Made by a program: the position numbers and the translations under genes
In this document: positions 54,601 to 57,257 of the stretch, piece after piece
How positions within the stretch are numbered: position 1 is the first letter of the stretch
How the letters are laid out: every line of letters begins with the position of its first letter
The notes under the pieces: model-generated
Database searches by the model: none
What the model saw: only the letters and a program-made list of their open reading frames with translations
What the model was told of the DNA's origin: nothing
Origin: Actinernus sp. WN-2022
Taxonomy: Eukaryota; Cnidaria; Anthozoa; Actiniaria; Actinernidae
Reading direction: 5' to 3'
DNA length: 64,000 bases
NCBI GenBank assembly: GCA_030867875.1
Contig: JAOWCC010000019.1
Span: forward strand, 74,862,861-74,926,860

Positions 54601-56871
54601 TATTCATAAATACTAGCGGCAAGATGGCTTATTCACAACCCGGGGTGGCGCAGTGGTTAAGCGCTTCCCCTCTCACCTCTGTGGCCTCGGTTCGAGTCCC
54701 GGTCGTGGCGCCATATCGGCGCCATATGCACACCGCGGCAAAACGTTACGCGCATGCGTATTTGCTATTTCTTGTCGGCGCGCGGCCGCCCCCAGTTTCC
54801 CGCGAAACCTGAAATGAAACAACAGGCACATACCCGTGATTTTAAAATTTCTGCTTAAAAGCATCCATTTGTGAACTGTTTTGTAAAAAAATAAGAAAAC
54901 TACTTAAAAGCTAAGCCTTTAACAGGTTGAAGTTTTCTTAATTTGTAATTCACTGTGAGTTTACTAAGTTATAAAATTATTTACTAAAAAAGTTGAAACC
55001 CTCGGTAATTTGTATTTGATAGCAGAGCCTTCGTTCTTTTGGCCAGCGGAGCATACCGTTTTGCCGCGGTGTGCACCATATGTAAGTTGAGTCGCTCCGA
55101 GGGTTTTTCTCTGGTTTTCCTCACTCCACTCAATTAAAACCAACGCGCTCAATTCCAATTCGATCTGTGGATTAGCCGGGTCCTGACTTTGATCAGCCCC
55201 TATGGTTGTTTCAGGTCTCGTTAGAAATTCAGAGTTTTGTTGTTGTTTGAACTTTGTACCTTCTCGCTGGTATTTGTGAATATTTTACATCAGAATGAGG
55301 CTAACGTTGAGTAAATGCGTCTGTAGTCATCGCATCCAGCGGTAATTCTTGAATGCGAAACGGCCTATTGGGTATCTACTTTTTATGTACGTATTTAATA
55401 CTCTTTCTATCTCAATTAACGACAGCAACGTTCAAGTTTCGAATGGGGCTCATTTTTAAGACTAACTGTTTAGCTGGGTGGACCCTGATTGGTCCAACTT
55501 ATGCGAACTCTGTAAATTGGTTTAGTCTCAACTTATATTACAAAGTTTACAAACTGAGAAAAAATGTCAAAGGGTGGATAACTTTATCCACCGGATAATC
55601 TTATCCAGTGGATAAGTATTAACCAAACTAGCCGTTATTTTATCCACTGAATAAGGATTTATCCTCTGGATAAAGTTACCCACCCTTTGAACAACCGGGC
55701 CCAGGTAAACAACAAGACGAGCAAAACAACGACAACAACATCAAAGGATAAATAACAACGATAAAAAAAAGTGAAAATGAATGTTAACCACATATTTTGT
55801 CTTTGTTGTTGCTATAGTCAAGTCAGCGGAGACGCGCCTGTTCTGTATGCGTCGCATCTATCCGTTCCTCCTCGCCGTGTTCATGCTCATCGTCTGCTTC
55901 ATGTTCCAAGGACGCCAGTTTAAACGTCTCTACGAACGAATTAAAAATGACAAGTAAGTTGATGCTCTTGGGCATCTTTTTGTAGTTACGAAATAAGGCA
56001 GAGACGACGCGCGCTCTAACTGGTCAGGTAACATTCTCTATAACGTAACACGATTATGCACCATGGATTCCAAGCACAGTATCACCTAACAATTATTTTA
56101 CAAATAATGGACACGTGCAGTTAGTTTTACAATGTAGTGTTCTTGGTGTTCGTTAAAAGGCCGCGCGAAGGTCTGGCGGCCAGTTTAAAAAAGAGTCAGG
56201 CGTTCTTTGTGGCTCGGTAGTTGTACGAAGAATCGCGCGTTTATTTATTTCAGCGTACCACGAGCGCTTGAGGAAGATCACAGCATGTACGTGTTTTATC
56301 TAGATAAGGGCCCGTTTATATGGGGGGAAAAGTTGACTCGTCAACCTTTTGAGCGCATGCTCTGTCTGACCCGAATAATCCCGGATGGGTAAAAGTAGAT
56401 GTCCTGTCCTCCAGAGGCATCCTACCGGCCATCCGGCCCCTATGGTCACCCTAACTTACCGAGCCAAGTTTGCAGTTTCTCGTGTAAACGGTTTACTGCG
56501 ATTTATAAACAGATTTATGAAAAGTTGGCTCGGGGGGATCCGGGACAACTTTTCTCCGTACAAACGGGTCAGAAGGTATCCTCGTAAGAACCCGTAAGAC
56601 CTTTAAATCGGTCGTTCAAATCCTGTTCTTGTACCTTCATTATAGATAGGATATTAACCCGAATATTAAACTGCTTGGACCAAATTAAATACCAGGAATA
56701 AAAATGCCGCCGAGTTTTGTTTAAGTTAAGTAGTTTATATGCTTTAATTCGGTCTCTGATGTGTGGGTTTCTTCTCTATGCATTAGATACCTCGTTGGCC
56801 AAAGACTTGTCAACTACGAGAACCGGAGACGGAACTATCCTTCAACAACATCAAGACTGAAAGATGAATAA
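9667..56871 (+). CDS. MARCHF6: MARCHF6 (TEB4/Doa10-type) ER membrane E3 ubiquitin ligase, complete gene, 29 coding exons
   Basis: The joined exons encode 915 residues (human protein about 910). The family transfers ubiquitin to misfolded or short-lived ER proteins, including sterol-synthesis enzymes, in ER-associated degradation, and has about 14 membrane spans. Seen here: a C4HC3 RING-CH domain with C14, C17, C31, C33, H41, C44, C57 and C60; many hydrophobic spans; acidic/Asn-rich loops near residues 202-252 and 579-625; the conserved GWWLDICSL (about 388-396) and [15 protein letters not shown]; and a C-terminal VGQRLVNYE element (892-899) with the conserved Asn at 897. Exons: 9667-9697, 9935-10034, 10214-10246, 17777-17817, 18755-18898, 23307-23379, 28344-28524, 29949-30102, 33061-33122, 34106-34138, 34568-34619, 35508-35566, 36365-36445, 36723-36751, 38383-38422, 39940-40014, 40994-41197, 42654-42704, 43062-43162, 43947-44084, 46081-46132, 47548-47730, 48323-48392, 50042-50223, 51189-51323, 52920-53009, 54031-54163, 55818-55953, 56787-56871. 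Frame is preserved at every junction. Start chosen at 9667 because exon 1 joins in frame to the RING exon and has a good start context. Confidence 0.96.
9935..10034 (+). CDS. MARCHF6: MARCHF6 exon 2 (RING-CH, first part)
   Basis: Residues 11-43, including DICRVCRAE and [16 protein letters not shown], with zinc ligands C14, C17, C31, C33 and H41. Acceptor CACAG, donor TG|GTAAGC. Confidence 0.97.
10214..10246 (+). CDS. MARCHF6: MARCHF6 exon 3 (RING-CH micro-exon, 33 nt)
   Basis: Residues 44-54, [11 protein letters not shown], completing zinc ligand C44 across the junction. Acceptor ACACAG, donor GA|GTGAGT. Confidence 0.95.
11195..11518. repeat. 38-bp tandem array inside the intron 3 transposon
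   Basis: About eight to nine copies of a unit beginning AACAAACTCACTGTACGCTA followed by CCTTTACCGGCCGTGATC. The copy spacing is exactly 38 bp (for example 11311 to 11349), with one shortened copy near 11270. Confidence 0.9.
12443..13157. repeat. Nested inverted-repeat segment
   Basis: AGTTATACCATGG near 12455 is mirrored by CCATGGTATAACT at 13142-13154. Shorter palindromes lie inside (AAATGCCATGGTATAA at about 12525; AATTTCCCT arms at 13020-13095). It is probably a nested non-coding element. Confidence 0.45.
13549..14608. repeat. Direct duplication, copy 1 (right third of the intron 3 transposon)
   Basis: Nearly identical to 15150-16242. Differences seen are a few substitutions, a 36-bp block present only in the second copy near 15605-15640, and the terminal two C residues. 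Confidence 0.9.
14609..15148. repeat. Segment duplicated from (or with) 19190-19690
   Basis: It starts ATAATCTTGTAGGATCTTGC, contains eight to ten copies of a 20-bp unit (TAGGTCAAATTGAATCAACC), a G-run and a CT-rich tract, and ends CATCCACTTACTA. All are in the same order as at 19190-19690, with extra 20-bp copies here. It sits exactly between the two copies of the transposon end. Confidence 0.9.
15150..16242. repeat. Direct duplication, copy 2
   Basis: Second copy of 13549-14608 in the same orientation, carrying the full right tip of the transposon. Confidence 0.9.
16243..17180. other. Intron 3 sequence, no recognised feature
   Basis: AT-rich, with T- and A-runs. I see no exon needed by the protein alignment and no clear repeat. 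Confidence 0.4.
17195..17290 (+). mobile_element. Possible tRNA-derived SINE fragment
   Basis: TGGCTAGTTCAGTTGGTAGA resembles a tRNA A-box region and is similar to 42875-42895. There is no clear B-box, so it is a degraded or partial copy. Confidence 0.4.
17777..17817 (+). CDS. MARCHF6: MARCHF6 exon 4 (end of RING-CH)
   Basis: Residues 55-68, [14 protein letters not shown], with the last zinc ligands C57 and C60. Acceptor TTCCAG, donor CAA|GTATGT. It lies 7.5 kb from exon 3 across a transposon-filled intron. Confidence 0.96.
17960..18655. mobile_element. Inverted-repeat element related to 53011-53468, with a nested insertion
   Basis: It shares GCCGTTTTCTCAAAAACT and TTTGTAGCTTGAAGT-type blocks with the element at 53 kb. 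A second element is inserted in it: CCGATTTCAGTGTT at 18050-18063 is mirrored by AACACTGAAATCGG at 18541-18554. Confidence 0.6.
18755..18898 (+). CDS. MARCHF6: MARCHF6 exon 5 (first membrane span)
   Basis: Residues 69-116, [15 protein letters not shown] through [20 protein letters not shown]. The latter is the first hydrophobic span of the family. Acceptor TTACAG, donor GCAT|GTAAGA. Confidence 0.97.
19190..19690. repeat. Dispersed segment, second copy of 14609-15148
   Basis: Same order of blocks as at 14609-15148. The G-run and CT-rich part recurs inverted near 29370-29600, so it belongs to a dispersed family. Confidence 0.85.
19262..21466. mobile_element. Element bounded by inverted 20-bp minisatellites
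   Basis: The left end, with GTTGTAGGTCAAATTG and GAATTCCAGGTCAA blocks followed by TAGGTCAAATTGAATCAACC copies to 19457, is mirrored at the right end by reverse-complement copies finishing TTGACCTACAAC at about 21455-21466. The arms are themselves tandem arrays. The interior (19480-20750) has a direct repeat of about 45 bp (20530 and 20665) and no recognised gene. Confidence 0.6.
20756..21185. repeat. 20-bp minisatellite, about 21 near-perfect copies
   Basis: Unit CCTAGGTTGAATCAATGTGA repeated with almost no variation, then a more diverged mixture (AATTTGACCTAGGTTGAATC, AACCTACAGTTAAGG) to 21466. It is the reverse-complement family of the arrays at 14711-14917 and 19287-19457. Confidence 0.97.
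21571..22760. mobile_element. Tc1/mariner-like non-autonomous element
   Basis: Bounded by TA on both sides. Inverted ends CAGTACCGGGAAAATAGATT and the complement of AATCTTTTTTTCCAGTACTG match those of the smaller element at 23604. Inside are many palindromic TTCACTTCACGTGAAGTGA-type blocks (21590-21930 and 22640-22740) and three tandem copies of a unit of about 195 bp containing AACTTTGAAAATGACTA (21953, 22146 and 22349). There is no transposase frame. The superfamily is inferred from the CAGT start and TA site. Confidence 0.75.
23307..23379 (+). CDS. MARCHF6: MARCHF6 exon 6
   Basis: Residues 117-140, [20 protein letters not shown] then DMLS; the Tyr at the junction replaces a Cys in the human protein. 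Acceptor TCCACAG, donor CAAC|GTAAGT. Confidence 0.96.
23604..23980. mobile_element. Tc1/mariner-like MITE with multiple hairpins
   Basis: The ends CAGTACCGTGCAAAAAGATT and their complement form near-perfect inverted repeats, and the element is flanked by TA. Inner arms (about 23790-23860 and 23880-23950) pair ATTCTCACGGACGAGCTGGA with its complement; the left part has ATATATCCC palindromes. Non-coding. A fragment of the inner arm recurs at 57986-58006. Confidence 0.85.
23981..25170. other. Intron 6 sequence, no recognised feature
   Basis: AT-rich, with no exon required by the protein and no clear inverted repeat. CTTCGGCAAAGCAG is duplicated in tandem near 24818. Confidence 0.4.
25209..26850. 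repeat. 36-bp minisatellite, about 46 copies, in MARCHF6 intron 6
   Basis: The unit begins CCATGTTACTGTGCCATCCC and ends TTGATATGGGTTGTTG. Variants alternate (GATATGGGTTGTTG, GATGTGGGTCCTTG, GGCGTGGGTCCTTG), with one shortened copy near 26385. Because the period is a multiple of three and few stops arise, frames of about 490-570 codons stay open on both strands. They translate as simple 12-residue repeats. No signal supports translation; the array lies between exons 6 and 7. Confidence 0.97.
27270..27680. repeat. Diverged tandem duplication, period about 252 bp
   Basis: Blocks CTGCTGGGTTGCCC, CCGTTCCTG, GGGTAAACC and CAGTTGCTTCAC recur with about 251-254 bp spacing. Non-coding intron sequence. 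Confidence 0.7.
28344..28524 (+). CDS. MARCHF6: MARCHF6 exon 7 (second membrane span)
   Basis: Residues 141-201, with [20 protein letters not shown] forming the second hydrophobic span, then a Pro/Leu/Gly-rich loop. Acceptor CTTGCAG, donor GGG|GTGAGT. Confidence 0.97.
29360..29600 (-). repeat. Inverted copy of the G-run/CT-rich dispersed repeat
   Basis: A purine-rich tract, a C-run at 29491-29514, A-runs and AAATCCCTTTTTAGAATC match the reverse complement of 19480-19690. Confidence 0.7.
29771..29902. mobile_element. Hairpin MITE just before exon 8
   Basis: AAGACCTTGG plus AAAGGGCGTAAGTGACTC on the left are mirrored by GAGTCACTTACGCCCTTT and CCAAGGTCTT on the right, giving a hairpin of about 130 bp. 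A second, partial copy lies at 30858-30957. Confidence 0.85.
29949..30102 (+). CDS. MARCHF6: MARCHF6 exon 8 (acidic, Asn-rich loop)
   Basis: Residues 202-252, a Gly/Glu/Asp/Asn-rich loop ([19 protein letters not shown] and following), matching the variable acidic loop of the family. Acceptor AATTAG, donor GATG|GTATGC. A hairpin MITE ends 46 bp upstream. Confidence 0.92.
30190..30370. mobile_element. Palindromic element, probable MITE
   Basis: ATTAGTATTCCGTATCA and TGATACAGAATACTAAT form an inverted pair, followed by further TGATAC/ACTAAC blocks and CTAGCATTAGTA. Boundaries are uncertain. Confidence 0.55.
30641..30732. mobile_element. 92-bp hairpin element
   Basis: GTTGTATCGGATATACAATG is mirrored by CATTGTACATGTATATCCGA with TACAAC after it. 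The loop holds three GAAGCGSCTCGC-type blocks. Confidence 0.75.
30960..33000. other. Intron 8 sequence, weak palindromes only
   Basis: A short hairpin CAGATGCCT...AGGCATCTG lies at 31822-31850. AGCGGAAGTGAT (about 32189) and ATCACTTCCGCT (about 32356) form an inverted pair that may bound an old element. There are G-runs near 32810 and 32890. No exon is seen. Confidence 0.4.
33061..33122 (+). CDS. MARCHF6: MARCHF6 exon 9
   Basis: Residues 253-273, [20 protein letters not shown] then R, a strongly conserved segment. Acceptor CACACAG, donor AGG|GTAGGC. Confidence 0.97.
33309..33389. repeat. Perfect 40-bp tandem duplication
   Basis: A 40-bp segment starting GCTTGAATTACATTGTATTG occurs twice in succession without change. 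Confidence 0.9.
33619..33970. mobile_element. Tc1/mariner-like MITE, 352 bp, TA target duplication
   Basis: The left tip CAGTCCTGCTCAAAAACTTT and the complement of AAAGTTTTAGAGTGGGACTG pair as terminal repeats, flanked by TA on both sides (33617-33618 and 33971-33972). Internal arms with CATCAATGGTTG and CCATCTGGCAGTTTGGTGGC blocks form further hairpins. Non-coding; intron 9. Confidence 0.88.
34106..34138 (+). CDS. MARCHF6: MARCHF6 exon 10 (33 nt)
   Basis: Residues 274-284, [11 protein letters not shown]. Acceptor TTGCAG, donor CTA|GTAAGT. Confidence 0.96.
34164..34489. repeat. Dispersed hairpin repeat, copy 1
   Basis: It starts TTATAATATAGATACGATAG, contains GCGCTCTGATTGGCTAAGAA and inverted blocks such as CATGTTTTATACTATCATAA. 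Nearly identical to 37522-37834. Confidence 0.9.
34568..34619 (+). CDS. MARCHF6: MARCHF6 exon 11 (membrane span)
   Basis: Residues 285-301, [17 protein letters not shown]. Acceptor TTTCAG, donor TTTG|GTAAGT. A hAT-like MITE begins 67 bp downstream. Confidence 0.96.
34687..35067. mobile_element. hAT-like MITE with 8-bp target duplication
   Basis: CCCGGGAGGGGGACTC at the left tip is mirrored by GAGTCCC...CCCGGG at the right. GGTAAAGA flanks both sides (34679-34686 and 35068-35075). Internal CGACGAGCAT and CCTAAAAGGTAC blocks also repeat. An 8-bp duplication is typical of hAT elements; the superfamily is inference. Confidence 0.85.
35508..35566 (+). CDS. MARCHF6: MARCHF6 exon 12
   Basis: Residues 302-321, [20 protein letters not shown]. 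Acceptor CCGCAG, donor ACT|GTAAGT. Confidence 0.95.
35570..36364. other. Intron 12, no recognised feature
   Basis: AT-rich; no exon or repeat is apparent. Confidence 0.4.
36365..36445 (+). CDS. MARCHF6: MARCHF6 exon 13 (membrane span)
   Basis: Residues 322-348, with [20 protein letters not shown]. Acceptor TTGCAG, donor CAT|GTATCC, a rather weak donor. Confidence 0.92.
36723..36751 (+). CDS. MARCHF6: MARCHF6 exon 14 (29-nt micro-exon)
   Basis: Residues 349-357, TVSSLCSLK plus two bases. Found because the frame and the family alignment need this segment between exons 13 and 15. Acceptor TTCACAG, donor AAAAG|GTAGGA. Confidence 0.88.
37030..37330. repeat. Short direct repeats in intron 14
   Basis: CTTAGTACCTTAGTACGCTA and the following CGTCAGTT block occur twice (about 37031 and 37082). 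CTAGGGGCAATAAGATYAAAACAG occurs twice (about 37141 and 37247). Confidence 0.7.
37522..37834. repeat. Dispersed hairpin repeat, copy 2
   Basis: Second copy of 34164-34489, with a small internal deletion near 37575 and a few substitutions. Confidence 0.9.
38383..38422 (+). CDS. MARCHF6: MARCHF6 exon 15 (40 nt)
   Basis: Residues 358-371, [14 protein letters not shown]. Acceptor TTTCCAG, donor AAA|GTAAGT. Confidence 0.94.
38731..39129. mobile_element. Inverted-repeat element rich in CCTATATTT
   Basis: GCAGGCATCCCAG at the left is mirrored by CTGGGATGCCTGC at the right. TAAT flanks both sides (38727-38730 and 39130-39133), a possible target duplication. Many TCCTATATTTCCTATA copies lie inside. 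Non-coding; intron 15. Confidence 0.7.
39134..39939. other. Remainder of intron 15, no recognised feature
   Basis: AT-rich. Several CTTGTC/GGACAA motifs lie at 39465-39640 and may be an old palindromic element. Confidence 0.35.
39940..40014 (+). CDS. MARCHF6: MARCHF6 exon 16 (conserved core)
   Basis: Residues 372-396, [20 protein letters not shown] then DICSL, part of the most conserved membrane core of the family. Acceptor TTTCAG, donor TTA|GTAAGT. Confidence 0.97.
40498..40569. mobile_element. Short hairpin element
   Basis: AGGCCACACTCTACAT and GTAGGGTGTGGCCT pair around GACTAACAATAATAATTGTTAGTC, a second perfect hairpin. Confidence 0.7.
40994..41197 (+). CDS. MARCHF6: MARCHF6 exon 17 (conserved core)
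   Basis: Residues 397-464, with [20 protein letters not shown] and [20 protein letters not shown], nearly identical to vertebrate MARCHF6. Acceptor TTTGCAG, donor GAG|GTAACA. Confidence 0.98.
41368..41481. mobile_element. Hairpin MITE in intron 17
   Basis: AGATAATTACC and GCAGCCAGCT arms with ATTATTAATAATATTGCAGC are mirrored by GCTGCAATATTATTAATAAT-type sequence and TAATTATCT. Confidence 0.75.
41490..42650. other. Remainder of intron 17, no recognised feature
   Basis: AT-rich sequence; the motif AATGTCCRCAAC recurs at about 42048, 42074 and 42439 without a clear array. Confidence 0.35.
42654..42704 (+). CDS. MARCHF6: MARCHF6 exon 18
   Basis: Residues 465-481, [17 protein letters not shown]. 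Acceptor TTTGTAG, donor CTG|GTAAGT. Confidence 0.96.
42868..42990 (+). mobile_element. tRNA-derived SINE copy
   Basis: CTGGTTAGCTCATTTGGTAG (A-box region) and GGGATTCGAATCCC (B-box) are spaced as in a tRNA promoter. No acceptor stem closes, and a non-tRNA body follows, so it is a SINE and not a tRNA gene. Confidence 0.7.
43062..43162 (+). CDS. MARCHF6: MARCHF6 exon 19 (membrane span)
   Basis: Residues 482-514, [20 protein letters not shown] then [13 protein letters not shown]. Acceptor TTGTCAG, donor TAG|GTAATA. Confidence 0.96.
43167..43638. repeat. Dispersed intronic repeat, copy 1
   Basis: Shares GGAGGTGGAAAATAGCATTT, CTGGATGGCAA and CCAGTACAACCAC blocks in the same order with 49720-50001. 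It contains additional sequence (43370-43610) absent from the other copy. Confidence 0.8.
43947..44084 (+). CDS. MARCHF6: MARCHF6 exon 20
   Basis: Residues 515-560, including [20 protein letters not shown] and [13 protein letters not shown], highly conserved. Acceptor TTTTCAG, donor CT|GTAAGT. Confidence 0.97.
44131..44993. mobile_element. Possible inverted-repeat element in intron 20
   Basis: CTAGCAGTGCTCGAACTTAA at 44131-44150 is mirrored by TTAAGTTCGAACACTCGCTA at 44973-44992. Inside, CCAAAACGTGT and ACACGTTTTGG also pair. No coding region is recognised. Confidence 0.5.
45695..45863. mobile_element. MITE with about 35-bp inverted ends
   Basis: AAGAGCAGATTTCGTAAGAG plus TGGGACAAA on the left pairs with TTTGCCCCACTCATACAAAA plus TCTGCTCTT on the right. 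CTGTACCGTAAG and CCGTACAGTAA are inner blocks. Confidence 0.75.
46081..46132 (+). CDS. MARCHF6: MARCHF6 exon 21
   Basis: Residues 561-578, [18 protein letters not shown]. Acceptor TGCACAG, donor AAT|GTGAGT. Confidence 0.95.
46589..47219. mobile_element. Foldback element with about 100-bp arms and TA duplication
   Basis: The left arm 46589-46686 and right arm 47123-47219 are near-perfect inverted copies, ending CCCTGCGAGCAGAGG and its complement, with TA on both sides (46587-46588 and 47220-47221). The interior of about 430 bp has only short open frames. Intron 21. Confidence 0.9.
47260..47344. mobile_element. Short hairpin element
   Basis: GTAATCGCATGGG and CCCATGCGATTAC arms enclose GTTTTAAAAC and TGAAATTAA palindromes. 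Confidence 0.7.
47548..47730 (+). CDS. MARCHF6: MARCHF6 exon 22 (Asn/Gln-rich loop)
   Basis: Residues 579-639, a Pro/Asn/Gln-rich variable loop ending in [14 protein letters not shown], which matches the family's GFQPY motif. Acceptor GCCTTAG, donor AGG|GTAAGG. Confidence 0.94.
47754..48141. mobile_element. MITE with repeated CATGAGAGTTGA units
   Basis: The ends TAAGGCCACGTCAAAC and the complement of AATTTGACCGGGGCTTTA are inverted. The interior has about three units of 75-80 bp (AACGAGCATGAGAGTTGAAT, then CAACTCTCATCGACTATCAT), which can pair with each other. Confidence 0.75.
48323..48392 (+). CDS. MARCHF6: MARCHF6 exon 23 (membrane span)
   Basis: Residues 640-662, [20 protein letters not shown] then TVP. 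Acceptor TCCACAG, donor CAG|GTGAGA. Confidence 0.95.
48521..49269. mobile_element. Foldback element with arms of about 270 bp in intron 23
   Basis: The left arm 48521-48830 is inverted against 49000-49269: outer TGCATATGAAGCGAAAATTA, middle GGAAAATGTCATTATT and CCTGAATATCTCTGAAACGA, and inner CACAGTGATGT/ACATCATTGTG regions all pair. The loop is only about 170 bp. No coding frame. Confidence 0.9.
49720..50001. mobile_element. Dispersed intronic repeat, copy 2, with inverted tips
   Basis: ACCTTTTGCAGGAA and TTCCTGCAAAAGGT form perfect 14-bp terminal repeats. Body shared with 43167-43638. It ends about 40 bp before exon 24. Confidence 0.8.
50042..50223 (+). CDS. MARCHF6: MARCHF6 exon 24
   Basis: Residues 663-723, with [20 protein letters not shown] and a following hydrophobic stretch. 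Acceptor TCCCTAG, donor CTG|GTACAT. The length agrees with the human protein across the next junction, which supports this donor over the GT 30 bases earlier. Confidence 0.93.
50236..50410. mobile_element. Hairpin element right after exon 24
   Basis: GGAGGCCTTCACCTCC at about 50241-50258 pairs with GAGGAGGTGAAGGCC at about 50388-50402. Shorter inner pairs are present. Confidence 0.55.
50629..50921. mobile_element. Foldback element with small loop
   Basis: ATTGCTGTGTTTATT, GATTTTCCTGTCCACAA, CATTTGAATCTCGCGCG and TGACGTCACAGTGTTGCCCC on the left each have inverted partners on the right up to ACACAGCAAT. The loop is about 20 bp near 50765. Confidence 0.85.
50915..51025. repeat. Short tandem repeats of a GATATCCATAA-type unit
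   Basis: Three to four diverged copies of TAGATATCCATAACARACACAG. Confidence 0.7.
51189..51323 (+). CDS. MARCHF6: MARCHF6 exon 25 (GC donor)
   Basis: Residues 724-768, including [20 protein letters not shown] and [14 protein letters not shown]. Acceptor CCCCAG. The conserved PWQ-DWALG junction requires cutting at CAG|GCACGT, a GC donor; the nearest GT (51329-51330, inside the following repeat) would break the frame. Confidence 0.93.
51324..51445. repeat. 22-bp tandem array starting at the exon 25 donor
   Basis: Copies of ACGTGCTCCGTCAGTGTTTG plus TG begin at 51326, 51348, 51370, 51392 and 51414, with a diverged copy to 51445. The first copy overlaps the GC donor of intron 25. Confidence 0.9.
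52424..52620 (+). pseudogene. Non-LTR retrotransposon C-terminal fragment
   Basis: The open frame includes [20 protein letters not shown] then APSLPLF, the typical end of LINE reverse-transcriptase polyproteins (R-T-I-R-x-W-N-x-L-P). No RT core is present nearby. It is a different family from the LINEs at 58-61 kb. Intron 25. Confidence 0.75.
52920..53009 (+). CDS. MARCHF6: MARCHF6 exon 26
   Basis: Residues 769-798, [20 protein letters not shown] then [10 protein letters not shown]. Acceptor TTGCAG, donor CGG|GTCAGT. The donor bases coincide with the tip of an inverted-repeat element. Confidence 0.97.
53011..53468. mobile_element. Inverted-repeat element touching the exon 26 donor
   Basis: TAATGGGCGATCG, CATTGTTTACGTTTG and AGTCATACTTCGAGCTACAA on the left are mirrored by 53395-53468. 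The left tip starts within the exon 26 donor (GTCAGTAATGG). It is interrupted by the nested element 53196-53335. Confidence 0.8.
53196..53335. mobile_element. Nested 140-bp MITE with TA duplication
   Basis: GGCCATTTTGACGATGTTGC and its complement form the ends, with TA on both sides (53194-53195 and 53336-53337). Inserted inside 53011-53468. Confidence 0.88.
53582..53691. mobile_element. Hairpin MITE
   Basis: AAGCCTGGTTCACACTAG and CTAGTGTGAACCAGGTTTT pair, with GCAATGCAAGCATAAGCATT-type inner arms. Confidence 0.8.
53831..53938. mobile_element. Hairpin MITE
   Basis: GTTTCTGGGAAATCCCCACC plus CCTCCC pairs with GGGAGGGGTCGGTGGGTAGT plus TTCCCAGAAAC. Confidence 0.8.
54031..54163 (+). CDS. MARCHF6: MARCHF6 exon 27 (membrane span)
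   Basis: Residues 799-842, [20 protein letters not shown] and a hydrophobic span ending in [10 protein letters not shown]. Acceptor CTGTAG, donor TTTT|GTAAGT. Confidence 0.97.
54638..55200 (+). mobile_element. tRNA-derived SINE interrupted by a MITE
   Basis: The tRNA-like head 54641-54718 has GTGGCGCAGTGGTTAAGCGC (A-box) and GGTTCGAGTCCCGG (B-box). The non-tRNA body resumes at about 55075 with ACCATATGTAAGTTGAGTCG and GAGGGTTTTTCTCTGGTTTT. Known cnidarian SINEs have this head and body joined at CATATG; here 347 bp are inserted at that point. Confidence 0.8.
54728..55074. mobile_element. MITE inserted in the SINE
   Basis: GCACACCGCGGCAAAACG and its complement are the ends. CCATAT lies on both sides (54722-54727, and 55076-55081 one base away), consistent with a target duplication. 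Non-coding. Confidence 0.8.
55567..55690. mobile_element. Hairpin MITE of the GGGTGGATAACTTTATCC family
   Basis: TCAAAGGGTGGATAACTTTA is mirrored at the right end. Inner palindromes of TTATCCACTGGATAA type are present. A partial relative is seen at about 63930-63975. Confidence 0.88.
55818..55953 (+). CDS. MARCHF6: MARCHF6 exon 28 (last membrane span)
   Basis: Residues 843-887, with [20 protein letters not shown] and [12 protein letters not shown]. Acceptor GCTATAG, donor AA|GTAAGT. Confidence 0.97.
56300..56580. repeat. Imperfect inverted repeat in intron 28
   Basis: GGGCCCGTTTATATGGGGGG plus AAAAGTTG is partly mirrored by CAACTTTTCTCCGTACAAACGGG. Probably an old MITE. Confidence 0.55.
56787..56871 (+). 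CDS. MARCHF6: MARCHF6 exon 29 (C-terminal element, stop)
   Basis: Residues 888-915 and [15 protein letters not shown] is the conserved C-terminal element, with Asn 897 matching the residue known to be needed for ligase function in this family; a basic/Ser-Thr tail follows. An AATAAA (56867-56872) overlaps the stop codon. Acceptor GCATTAG. Confidence 0.97.
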
Positions 56872-57257
56872 ATTAATCTCATGCAAGATCAATAACAGAA
56901 AATCCCAAAATATTTAGTTATAGAAGTTCGATAAAACAACCATCAGAAAGCTAATGAAGAACTGAAGAGAACCCACATAGAAAACACTCTGAACTATTTT
57001 ATTTTACCTATTGTTAAACACTTGAAGCACTTGGATTTGTAGCTTATCTTTGTTCTAGTTTGACTTTGCAGTATCCTTTGTTGACTGGTTAAAAAAATCT
57101 GGAAAACTGAATTAAAAACATTCATAAACGAGAGGATGTTGATAATCTTTTTGCCCAGGGGACTTTTAAAGTGAAGAGAATAATGATACAGCATTACTTC
57201 TTAGCTGATTATATTTTTAAATGAGAAAAAACAGGAGGGAAAAGTGGTTTGAGACGT

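Larger units (their letters stand above)
54535..55362. mobile_element. Outer inverted-repeat element holding a split SINE
   Basis: The 62-bp arms 54536-54597 and 55300-55361 are inverted near-perfect copies (for example CTACAGACGCATTTACTCAA). The interior contains the SINE and its own insertion, see the next entries. Confidence 0.85.

Noticed and set aside
54641..54720. Possible tRNA gene
   Set aside because: A- and B-boxes are present, but no closed acceptor stem is seen, and a SINE body continues downstream after an insertion.
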